DNA of 64,000 bases from Tepidimicrobium xylanilyticum (GTDB lineage Bacteria; Bacillota; Clostridia; Tissierellales; Tepidimicrobiaceae): the NCBI RefSeq assembly GCF_900106765.1, contig NZ_FNNG01000007.1:1-64000 (forward strand), written 5' to 3'. Below the pieces are notes generated by a model, which searched no databases, had not been told where the DNA came from, and saw only the letters and a program-made list of their open reading frames with translations. How positions within the stretch are numbered: position 1 is the stretch's first letter; each line of letters opens with the position of its first letter. Position numbers and translations under genes: made by a program. Below are positions 52,798 through 59,906 of the stretch, in pieces.

Positions 52798-53622
52798 ATG
52801 AATATTTTAACCCCTATATTTTCAGTGGTAAAAAAGGAATTGAAAATAATGTTAAGGTATCCTTCTTGGTTTATTTCCCTTATAGTATGGCCGATTATAT
52901 TCCCTTTTGGATATATATTTACCGCCAAGGCATTATCTGGAACTGAAGCTAGCTCATTAGTCCAATTTCAATCTATTGCTGGCACCACCGACTATGTAAC
53001 CTATATGTTAATAGGAGCTACCATATGGATGTGGAATAACATGATGCTTTGGGTCTTTGGCTCCAGCTTAAGGATGGAACAGATGAGGGGAACCCTAGAA
53101 TCCAACTGGCTATGCCCGGTCCCTAAAATTAGCATATTATTTGGGTATTCTATCACCCAATTTCTGATGAGTATAGTCTATGTATCGGTGTCAGTATTAG
53201 AATTTAAAATATTTTACAATTTCAAATTTGTTGGAAGCCCTCTATTGGCATTGCTAATCATGTTAGTATCTGTGCCTTCCGTTTATGGACTGGGATTTAT
53301 ATTTGCTTCCTTAGTATTATGGGTTAAAGAAGCCAATTCAATGGTATTTCTAGTAAGGGGAATAATATCCATATTTTGCGGGATAACCTATCCACTGGCA
53401 GTGCTTCCTAATTGGATGAAAAATATTTCTAAATTCATACCAATGACTCACAGCGTTAATGCCCTAAGGGCAGTTATTTCCTCTGGTGCAACCATAGATG
53501 ATATTAGTAAAGAATTAAATTTCCTAATAATATCCGGCATTATACTGATGTTTTTAGGGATAATGGCTTTTTTCTATACCCAAAGAAAGGCAAAAAACAT
53601 AGGCTCTTTAGGCCATTATTAG
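52798..53622 (+). CDS. ABC-2 exporter permease, first subunit
   Basis: A 274-residue membrane protein with six helices and the ABC-2 pattern. KKELKIMLRYPSWFISLIVWPIIFP begins it; the central EQMRGTLESNWLCP motif is the cytosolic coupling segment; and RGIISIFCGITYPLAVLPNWMK is the late re-entrant region. AGGAGG precedes the ATG, 11 bases after the ATPase stop. With the next gene it should form a heterodimeric channel. The substrate is unknown. Confidence 0.9.
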   Translation: MNILTPIFSVVKKELKIMLRYPSWFISLIVWPIIFPFGYIFTAKALSGTEASSLVQFQSIAGTTDYVTYMLIGATIWMWNNMMLWVFGSSLRMEQMRGTLESNWLCPVPKISILFGYSITQFLMSIVYVSVSVLEFKIFYNFKFVGSPLLALLIMLVSVPSVYGLGFIFASLVLWVKEANSMVFLVRGIISIFCGITYPLAVLPNWMKNISKFIPMTHSVNALRAVISSGATIDDISKELNFLIISGIILMFLGIMAFFYTQRKAKNIGSLGHY

Positions 53623-53644
53623 TCTAGTGACAGGAGGGAATGAA

Positions 53645-54472
53645 ATGGAATTAAAAAAATATTTTATAGCAGCAAAGGCCATAATTAAAAAGGATGCAAA
53701 GATATTTTTTAGATATCCAGCCAATGCAGTATTTAGAATAGTCGAACCCATGATATGGATTACCCCTGTATACTTCCTTTCTAAAGCCTTTCAAGTTAAT
53801 GGTGAGAATATTGGTTTTAGCCAATATTCAGGCACCACCGATTATATGGCTTTCCTTGTCATTGGAAGTATTGTTAGCAGCTTTATAAGCTCCGTATTAT
53901 GGGGTATGGGTTTTTCATTGAAAAACGAAATGGATGCAGGAGTAATTGAATCCAATTGGCTAACTCCCATTCCTCTTTGGGTCCAACTTGTTGGAAGGTC
54001 CATTTTTTCATTGTTCATTACTACCATAAATGCCTTAACTGTCGCCTTTTTAGTCTGGATAATGTTTGGATTTAGTATAGGCAGTGGAATACTTGCATCA
54101 ATAGTTACTCTTTTGCCTATGCTAATAGCCCTATACGGTTTAGGTTTTGGAATTGCCTCTTTAGTACTAATAACCAATAATGCCAACAATATTATAGATA
54201 TAAGTGATTTTTCTTTAAGCATGTTATCGGGACAATCCTTTCCTATTACAGTATTACCAAGGTTTTTAATCCCTATTTCCTTAGCCTTACCAATAACCTA
54301 TGGCTATGATGCCATAAGAGGGATACTATTGGACACCAATACACTCTTACCCCTCCAAATAGAACAATTGATTTTAGTTCTATTTATGATAATTGGAACC
54401 CTTACAGGATATAGGATATTAAAAAAAGTAGAAAAATATTGTAAAACTGTAGGAAATATCGGTTTTCATTAA
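53645..54472 (+). CDS. ABC-2 exporter permease, second subunit
   Basis: A 275-residue paralogue of the preceding permease: KKDAKIFFRYPANAVFRIVEPMIWI, NEMDAGVIESNWLTPIPLW (coupling motif) and LSGQSFPITVLPRFL correspond segment by segment. ATG at 53645 follows ACAGGAGGG. ATPase-permease-permease order with 11- and 22-base gaps marks one operon, ended by the terminator just downstream. Confidence 0.9.
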   Translation: MELKKYFIAAKAIIKKDAKIFFRYPANAVFRIVEPMIWITPVYFLSKAFQVNGENIGFSQYSGTTDYMAFLVIGSIVSSFISSVLWGMGFSLKNEMDAGVIESNWLTPIPLWVQLVGRSIFSLFITTINALTVAFLVWIMFGFSIGSGILASIVTLLPMLIALYGLGFGIASLVLITNNANNIIDISDFSLSMLSGQSFPITVLPRFLIPISLALPITYGYDAIRGILLDTNTLLPLQIEQLILVLFMIIGTLTGYRILKKVEKYCKTVGNIGFH

Positions 54473-54486
54473 ATACTCCCCCATAT

Positions 54487-54523
54487 AAAAAGGCGGTAGT
54501 ATTTTACTGACTACCACCTTTTT
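54487..54523. terminator. Bidirectional terminator between the exporter operon and the Sir2 gene
   Basis: AAAAAGGCGGTAGT pairs with ACTACCACCTTTTT with one mismatch; the arms carry the A- and T-runs. Confidence 0.8.
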
Positions 54524-54526
54524 ATA

Positions 54527-55243
54527 TTATAACAATATTTCTCCAAGTTCCCCCAATATTTCTCCAGCCTTTCCTATTATCTCTAGATCAAAATTATATC
54601 CCCTTGCCTTTTCCATATTAATATATATGGTCTTACCTTTAGCAATATAGGGCATTTGGTTTACGGGAGATACCTGTAAACTGGTTCCAATTATTATGAA
54701 AACATCTGAATTTTTTACATCTCTTATAGCTCTATCCCAGATATTAGTAGGTAACATTTCCCCAAATAGAACTATTTCTGGCCTTAAAAAATTTTTACCA
54801 CATTTATTACAATTTTTCTTATCCAAAAAATCTTCAATAGTATGTCTTGTACCACATTCATTGCATTTTATTCTTCTTAAATTGCCATGAAGTTCATATA
54901 CATTTTTACTACCTGCCCTAGTATGTAGACCTGAAATATTTTGTGTAGCAATGCTTTTCAAATAGCCTTTTTTTTCAAGTTCAGCCAATACATAATGGCC
55001 TTTATGAGGCACCACGTTCTCCATATTTTTAATTCTAGCTGAATAGAATTCATGAAATAGAGGATAATTTTGATACATGGCTTCTACTGTAGCCACTTTA
55101 GCTGGATCTACTTTATACCAAAGTCCATTTTGGGACCTAAAGTCCGGGATATTGCTTTCAGTATCCATACCTGCTCCAGTCATAACTACCAAGCATTTGG
55201 AATCTTTAATAATATTAGCAAGCTTCTCTATTTCATTTCTCAT
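54527..55243 (-). CDS. cobB: Sir2-family NAD-dependent protein deacylase
   Basis: A 238-residue sirtuin. VVMTGAGMDTESNIPDFRSQNGLW is the NAD-binding motif, ATQNISGLHTRAG and ELHGNLRRIKC include the catalytic His, and two CxxC pairs (CNECG, CNKCG) bind zinc. FGEMLP and IGTSLQVSPV complete it. It removes acyl groups from lysine and releases nicotinamide. ATG at 55243 is eight bases after TGGAG. An alternative ATG at 55264 overlaps the stop of the nicotinamidase-like gene as ATGA. Co-transcription with that gene is almost certain. Confidence 0.92.
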   Translation of the reverse strand: MRNEIEKLANIIKDSKCLVVMTGAGMDTESNIPDFRSQNGLWYKVDPAKVATVEAMYQNYPLFHEFYSARIKNMENVVPHKGHYVLAELEKKGYLKSIATQNISGLHTRAGSKNVYELHGNLRRIKCNECGTRHTIEDFLDKKNCNKCGKNFLRPEIVLFGEMLPTNIWDRAIRDVKNSDVFIIIGTSLQVSPVNQMPYIAKGKTIYINMEKARGYNFDLEIIGKAGEILGELGEILL

Positions 55244-55260
55244 GCTATCAACTCCAGTTA

Positions 55261-55785
55261 TCATTCATCCCTTATTATTTTACAGCCCAAGGTCCTTTCC
55301 ATTTCCTTTAATGCAAAGCCATGAGCTTCCTGGTCAAAAGAAGCTACCCCTTTTTCGTAGATATTCACTTTATAGCCTAGATTCCTAGCATCTGCAGCAG
55401 TATATAGAACACATATATTGGTGCATACTCCCACTAGACAGATTTCATCTACCCCTTTTTCCCTTAAGTAAAGGTCTAAATCCGTCCCGAAAAAAGCACT
55501 ATAACGCCTTTTCCTTATAACCTTGTCCCCATCTTCTACTTCTAAATCTTCAATTATTTGGCTGCCATCAGTATTGGTTATGCAATGTGGTGGAAACATA
55601 TCAAATTCCTTGTCATCTTTTTCATGGCTATCACAAATATAGATAACCGGAGAATCATTTTGTCTAAATTCAATAACCTTTTCTTTAATAAAAGGTATTA
55701 TCTCCTTCCCTGCAGGTCCTGTAGTCAAAATTCCATCTTCTTCTATAAAATCTTTTAACATATCAATTATTATCAGTGCTTTCAC
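55261..55785 (-). CDS. Isochorismatase-fold cysteine hydrolase, probable nicotinamidase
   Basis: A 174-residue enzyme. Catalytic Asp in IIIDMLKDF, Lys in IRKRRYSAFFGTDLD and Cys in VGVCTNICVLYTA form the triad, and the cis-peptide motif GVCTNIC fits the nicotinamidase/isochorismatase family. Metal-binding DSH occurs in YICDSHEKDD, as in nicotinamidases (DxH). Directly upstream of and overlapping the Sir2 gene, it would convert the nicotinamide released by the sirtuin to nicotinate for NAD salvage. Start is GTG behind GGGAGG. Other amidohydrolase substrates remain possible. Confidence 0.85.
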   Translation of the reverse strand: MKALIIIDMLKDFIEEDGILTTGPAGKEIIPFIKEKVIEFRQNDSPVIYICDSHEKDDKEFDMFPPHCITNTDGSQIIEDLEVEDGDKVIRKRRYSAFFGTDLDLYLREKGVDEICLVGVCTNICVLYTAADARNLGYKVNIYEKGVASFDQEAHGFALKEMERTLGCKIIRDE

Positions 55786-55912
55786 CTATTACACCTCCCA
55801 ATTTATCCCTTTAATTTTCTTAAATACAGTATATCATATTAATTATTTTAATTCATATAAACCTTTTCAATTAATATTTCATAAAAAATCAAAAAATTAT
55901 TTTAAAAAAGTA

Positions 55913-55941
55913 TTGACTTTAGCCCTTTAAGATATTATCAT
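55913..55941 (+). promoter_or_regulatory. Promoter of the T-box transcript
   Basis: TTGACT (55913-55918), a 17-base spacer and TATCAT (55936-55941), about 20 bases before the conserved T-box stem I. Confidence 0.65.
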
Positions 55942-55963
55942 AATATCTAATATAAAAAAGCAT

Positions 55964-56236
55964 TGAGGGAGAAAAAGATATCCTACCTTAATTACAGAGA
56001 GTTGGGTTTGGTGAAAGCCAACATTAAGGGGATATGTAATATTCACTCCTGAGCTGTTTCGTTGAAAGTTCAATCGAGTAGACGAATCCGAAAGCCCATC
56101 GTTACAAGGGATAGGACTGTTAGGTCTGAATGAGGTGATGACTTGTTGTCATAATTAGGGTGGTACCGCGGAATAATCTTTCGTCCCTATAAATATAGCT
56201 AGAAAGCTGTATTTATAGGAACGAAAGATTTTTTTT
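55964..56236 (+). ncRNA. T-box riboswitch, probable phenylalanine (UUC) specifier
   Basis: All landmarks are present: stem I with ACAGAGAGTTGGG and GGTGAAAGCC, the specifier strand GTAATATTCACTCCTGAGCTG, the T-box AGGGTGGTACCGCG (56157-56170), and a terminator in which AATCTTTCGT (56175-56184) pairs with ACGAAAGATT (56221-56230) before a T-run. The codon at the specifier position, preceding ACTCC, is TTC (56042-56044), for Phe. ATT (Ile) is the alternative one frame over but is not followed by a purine. Uncharged tRNA should allow read-through into the ABC importer operon. Confidence 0.9.
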
Positions 56237-56289
56237 ATCCAAAATTTGAACCTAGCCAGTTAAAAATAAAATTTAGGGAGGAGCTTCAA

Positions 56290-57279
56290 ATGATGAAAAG
56301 AAAAATGAGTTTATTAGCATTAATACTTACATGTATAATCATCCTATCTGGTTGCAATTTTGCAAAAGAAAAACCCATCAATAGTTCACAGGAGGAAGTC
56401 TTCCAAATTGGGATTATCCAATTTGCAGAACATCCTGCTCTAGATGATGCTAGAAAGGGCTTCGAGGATGGTTTGAAAGAATTAGGAATAGAAGCTAAAA
56501 TTCACTATCAAAATGCTCAAGGGGATATCCCTACTACGACTAGCATTGCCCAGAAATTTGTTAAAGACAAAGTGGATTTAATATATGCTATTGCAACACC
56601 AGCTGCCCAAGCTGCTAAACAAACTACTTCCGATATACCAATACTTTTTAGCGCAGTAACAGATCCTGTAAAAGCCGAAATAGTAGAAAGCTGGGAAAAA
56701 GTTGGAGGTAATGTAACTGGAACTTCTGACAAAGCACCTACCGAATCTCAATTAAGAATATTCAAAGAAATTGACCCAAATATAAATACCATAGGCATAA
56801 TATACAACACTAGTGAATCCAATTCAGAAATACAAGTCGAAGAGGTAAAAAAAATAGCACCTAAGCTAGGTATAGAAGTGATTACAGTTGGAATTAGCAA
56901 TATAAATGAGCTGGCTCAAGGATTGGATTCCATAATTAAAAAAGTTGACGCTCTATATATGATTACAGATAATTTAGTTGCTGCTTCAGTAGAATTGGTT
57001 AGAGAAAAAACCATAGAAAACAAAATCATAACAGTATCTGCTGAAGAAACTCAAGTAAGAGGTGGTCTATTGATTACAAACGGCCTCAGCTATTATGAAC
57101 TTGGGAAACAAACAGCCCAAATGGCAAAGGAAGTATTAGTTGATAAAAAGGATATATCTTCTATGCCCGTTGGAATTGCTGAAAAAACCGTAGTAACCGT
57201 TAATATAGAAACATTAAAAGCATTAGGCTTAGATGAAAACATGCCTTTGTTTAAAGACAGTATAAAAGTGGGCAATTGA
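56290..57279 (+). CDS. ABC transporter substrate-binding lipoprotein (TrpX-like)
   Basis: A 329-residue lipoprotein; signal peptide ends in LSGC (residues 18-21). The mature part has FQIGIIQFAEHPALDDARKG, QGDIPTTTSIAQKFV, VTGTSDKAPTESQL, IGIIYNTSESNSEIQVEEV and LITNGLSYYELGKQTAQMA, typical of the ABC_sub_bind family (periplasmic-binding-like). Members in streptococci and other Firmicutes (TrpX) are predicted amino-acid binders under T-box control. The upstream Phe-type T-box suggests phenylalanine or another aromatic compound. GGGAGGAG precedes ATGATG. Confidence 0.88.
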   Translation: MMKRKMSLLALILTCIIILSGCNFAKEKPINSSQEEVFQIGIIQFAEHPALDDARKGFEDGLKELGIEAKIHYQNAQGDIPTTTSIAQKFVKDKVDLIYAIATPAAQAAKQTTSDIPILFSAVTDPVKAEIVESWEKVGGNVTGTSDKAPTESQLRIFKEIDPNINTIGIIYNTSESNSEIQVEEVKKIAPKLGIEVITVGISNINELAQGLDSIIKKVDALYMITDNLVAASVELVREKTIENKIITVSAEETQVRGGLLITNGLSYYELGKQTAQMAKEVLVDKKDISSMPVGIAEKTVVTVNIETLKALGLDENMPLFKDSIKVGN

Positions 57280-57318
57280 TTTGAAATCTTAAACATTTAA
57301 AGAATGGAGGATGTGACA

Positions 57319-58218
57319 ATGAATGCATTGATAAAAACTTCTCTGGAACAAGGGCTCATATTTAGTATTCTAGCTATGGGAGTACTAATAACTTATAAAA
57401 TATTGAATATTGCCGATCTGTCGGTGGAAGGCACCTTCCCCTTTGGCGCCTTCATATTCGCTAAATTTATCTCTATGGGCATAGACCCAATCATTAGTAC
57501 TCTACTAGCTTTCTTCTTCGGCACTTTAGCTGGATTGCTAACTGCAATCCTCTTTACAAAATTAAAAATCAAACCATTATTGTCGGGAATATTGACTATG
57601 ACTTTATTGTATTCAGTAAATCTTAAAATAAACGGAAAAGCTAATATCCCATTATTTAGCTATAGTTCAATTTATGATATAGGTTCAACCCTATCCGTAC
57701 TGATAATTATAACTATAATAATCAAAATAATCCTTGATGAATTTTTCAAAACTGAAATGGGTTATTTATTAATTGCTACAGGAGATAATGAAGCTTTAGT
57801 AAAATCCTTAGGGAAAAATAGCAATTCTTACAAAATCCTTGGACTGATGTTAGCCAATGGTCTGGTGGCTTTAAGTGGAGCTTTAATGGCTCAAATGCAA
57901 GGTTTTGTAGATATAACCATGGGTAGTTCTATAATAGTGGTAGCTCTTGCATCCATCATAATTGGAGATGCTTTAGGAAAGAGGATAAATAAGATAAATA
58001 ATACTACTAGGGCTATTTTGGGTGCCCTAATTTATAAAGTAATAGGCGGTATAGCTATCGATTTGGGGTTAGAGCCTTCTGACCTGAAAGCAGTATCTGC
58101 CATAATAGTAATCGCCTTTTTATCTTATAATAACTTTTTTGCTCATTTATTAAATTATAAAAAAATAAAGGGAGGGAAGAATTATGCTGATAATAAAAGA
58201 CCTATCAAAGAGCTTTAA
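57319..58218 (+). CDS. ABC transporter permease (TrpY-like)
   Basis: A 299-residue membrane protein with about eight helices. EQGLIFSILAMGVLITYKIL, ADLSVEGTFPFGAF, TGDNEALVKSLGKNSNSYK (coupling loop) and GLMLANGLVALSGALMAQMQG define the permease type found with ABC_sub_bind proteins, related to branched-chain amino-acid permeases. ATG at 57319 is eight bases after TGGAGG. It overlaps the ATPase gene by 35 bases. Confidence 0.9.
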   Translation: MNALIKTSLEQGLIFSILAMGVLITYKILNIADLSVEGTFPFGAFIFAKFISMGIDPIISTLLAFFFGTLAGLLTAILFTKLKIKPLLSGILTMTLLYSVNLKINGKANIPLFSYSSIYDIGSTLSVLIIITIIIKIILDEFFKTEMGYLLIATGDNEALVKSLGKNSNSYKILGLMLANGLVALSGALMAQMQGFVDITMGSSIIVVALASIIIGDALGKRINKINNTTRAILGALIYKVIGGIAIDLGLEPSDLKAVSAIIVIAFLSYNNFFAHLLNYKKIKGGKNYADNKRPIKEL

Positions 58219-58945
58219 TAAGGATACAGAATATGAACTAAACCTGTTTAATGGCTTCAATATAAAAATAGAGAAAAATAAATGTACTGCTATCATTGGG
58301 CCTAATGGCTGTGGAAAAAGTACCCTTCTAAATTTAATAGGTGGTAGCATTAGAGTAGATAAAGGACAGATAATATTAGATGGAAAGGATATTACCAATT
58401 ACAAAGAGGAAGAAAGAGCTAAATATATAGGACGAGTATATCAAAATCCATCTATGGGAGTATCCCCTTCCCTAACTATATTGGAGAATATGGCATTAGC
58501 AGATAAGAAAGGAGAAAAATTCATTTTAAAGAGATTGATTAAAAAGAACAACATAGATCGATATAGGGAATTGTTAAAGGAATTAAATTTAGACTTAGAA
58601 AACAAACTCTATACTAAAGTAAAATACTTATCAGGTGGACAACGACAATCCCTATCCTTAATAATGGCTGCAATGAAAATTCCAAATTTATTGCTCCTAG
58701 ATGAACACACTGCAGCTCTAGACCCAAAAACTTCTAATGTAGTGATGAAGAAAACTAAAGAACTAATTGAAAAATATGCAATTACCACCATAATGATATC
58801 TCATAATATGAAAGATGCCATAGAGTATTCGGATAGGATTATAATGTTAGATAAAGGAAATGTCATATTAGATGTAAAAAGCTCAGAAATTACAGAGAAC
58901 CAGTTGATAGAAATTTATAGGCATAAACTGGAAAGTGCAGCTTAA
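58184..58945 (+). CDS. ABC transporter ATP-binding protein (TrpZ-like)
   Basis: A 253-residue ATPase with IGPNGCGKSTLLNLIGG (Walker A), YLSGGQRQSLSLIMA (signature), LLLLDEHTAALDPKTS (Walker B, with His after DE, common in this subgroup) and ISHNMKDAIEYSDRI. The ATG follows GGAGGG inside the permease gene, so translation is coupled. Third gene of the T-box operon. It completes an importer of binding protein, permease and ATPase. Confidence 0.92.
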   Translation: MLIIKDLSKSFNKDTEYELNLFNGFNIKIEKNKCTAIIGPNGCGKSTLLNLIGGSIRVDKGQIILDGKDITNYKEEERAKYIGRVYQNPSMGVSPSLTILENMALADKKGEKFILKRLIKKNNIDRYRELLKELNLDLENKLYTKVKYLSGGQRQSLSLIMAAMKIPNLLLLDEHTAALDPKTSNVVMKKTKELIEKYAITTIMISHNMKDAIEYSDRIIMLDKGNVILDVKSSEITENQLIEIYRHKLESAA

Positions 58946-59014
58946 CAAATTGATATTTTGCCATCTTAATGGGTATAGTTTAAATATAGTGCCTTTAGAA
59001 AAGGTGGTGAAAAG

Positions 59015-59347
59015 ATGGAAAGCCTAACTAATAAAAAATGTGTACCTTGTAGTATTGGTGCTCCTACCTTAGAACCAGAAGAAATTAAAAAATACTTTAA
59101 ATCGCTAAAAGGGGGTTGGAAAGTGATAGATAATAAAAAAATAGAAAAAACTTATAAATTCAAGGATTTCAAAGAAGCCTTAGACTTTACTAATAAGGTA
59201 GGGAAACTTGCTGAAAAAGAAGGGCATCACCCTAATATTCATCTTTCATGGGGAAAAGTAGTAATAGAAGTTTGGACACATAAAATAGGAGGACTACACA
59301 AAAATGATTTTATACTGGCAGCAAAAATAGATGAAATAGAGTCATAA
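59015..59347 (+). CDS. phhB: Pterin-4a-carbinolamine dehydratase family protein
   Basis: A 110-residue protein of the PCD/DCoH fold. Signature GHHPNIHLSWGKVVIEVWTH carries the catalytic His pair and the third His; FTNKVGKLAEKEGHH precedes it. An N-terminal CVPCSIGAPTL is typical. PCD dehydrates 4a-hydroxytetrahydrobiopterin in aromatic amino-acid hydroxylase cycles; many anaerobes keep it without a hydroxylase, where its job is unclear. It lies 69 bases after the importer operon; no terminator separates them clearly, so it may be co-transcribed. Confidence 0.9.
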   Translation: MESLTNKKCVPCSIGAPTLEPEEIKKYFKSLKGGWKVIDNKKIEKTYKFKDFKEALDFTNKVGKLAEKEGHHPNIHLSWGKVVIEVWTHKIGGLHKNDFILAAKIDEIES

Positions 59348-59349
59348 GG

Positions 59350-59386
59350 ACTCGAGGCAGCTAGCTTGAGCTGGCTGCCTCGAGTT
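59350..59386. terminator. Bidirectional terminator between phhB and nrdG
   Basis: ACTCGAGGCAGC/GCTGCCTCGAGT forms a 12-bp GC-rich perfect stem with a 12-base loop; T-run on the rightward side is short (TTTCAT). Confidence 0.75.
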
Positions 59387-59896
59387 TCATATATCGGCAA
59401 TAATCACTCGATTCTTTTCTAAAGAGCTTTTCACATCTATTATTCTTTGATTTTCTGAACCTCTGAACTTCAGTAATAAACTCTTCCTATCGATTTGGAA
59501 TCTACCATCTATTAGTATATCTGTTGCATGCAATAATTCATGCCAACCCCTATTAATGTCTATTTCTTTCAACAATTCCTCAAAGGTATAACCAGTATAA
59601 GTTACCACATTTAAGTTCAATTCTCTAATTTTACGGGCTAATTTAGCACAAGCTCTTCCTTGATGGAAGGGTTCGCCTCCACTCAAGGTTATTCCATCTA
59701 AAAGAGGGTCTTTTTTTACCATTTCAACTATTTCATCAATATGGATATAATAACCACTGCTAAAGGGGTGAGTTTCAGGGTTATGACAACCAAAACAGTT
59801 ATGAACACAGCCTTGGGTAAATACAACCAACCTTATTCCTGGACCATCTACTATAGATTCTCTGATAATTCCTGCCACCTTTATCTTTTCTTCCAT
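59387..59896 (-). CDS. nrdG: Anaerobic ribonucleotide reductase activating enzyme
   Basis: Radical SAM activase that installs the glycyl radical in NrdD. The 4Fe-4S motif is CVHNCFGCHNPETH (CxxxCxxC, residues 29-36), followed by GITLSGGEPF and a DGRF motif. Length 169 residues is normal. Just 10 bases downstream of nrdD, under the same NrdR-controlled promoter. AGAGGTG precedes the ATG. Confidence 0.94.
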   Translation of the reverse strand: MEEKIKVAGIIRESIVDGPGIRLVVFTQGCVHNCFGCHNPETHPFSSGYYIHIDEIVEMVKKDPLLDGITLSGGEPFHQGRACAKLARKIRELNLNVVTYTGYTFEELLKEIDINRGWHELLHATDILIDGRFQIDRKSLLLKFRGSENQRIIDVKSSLEKNRVIIADI

Positions 59897-59906
59897 GAAA
59901 ACACCT

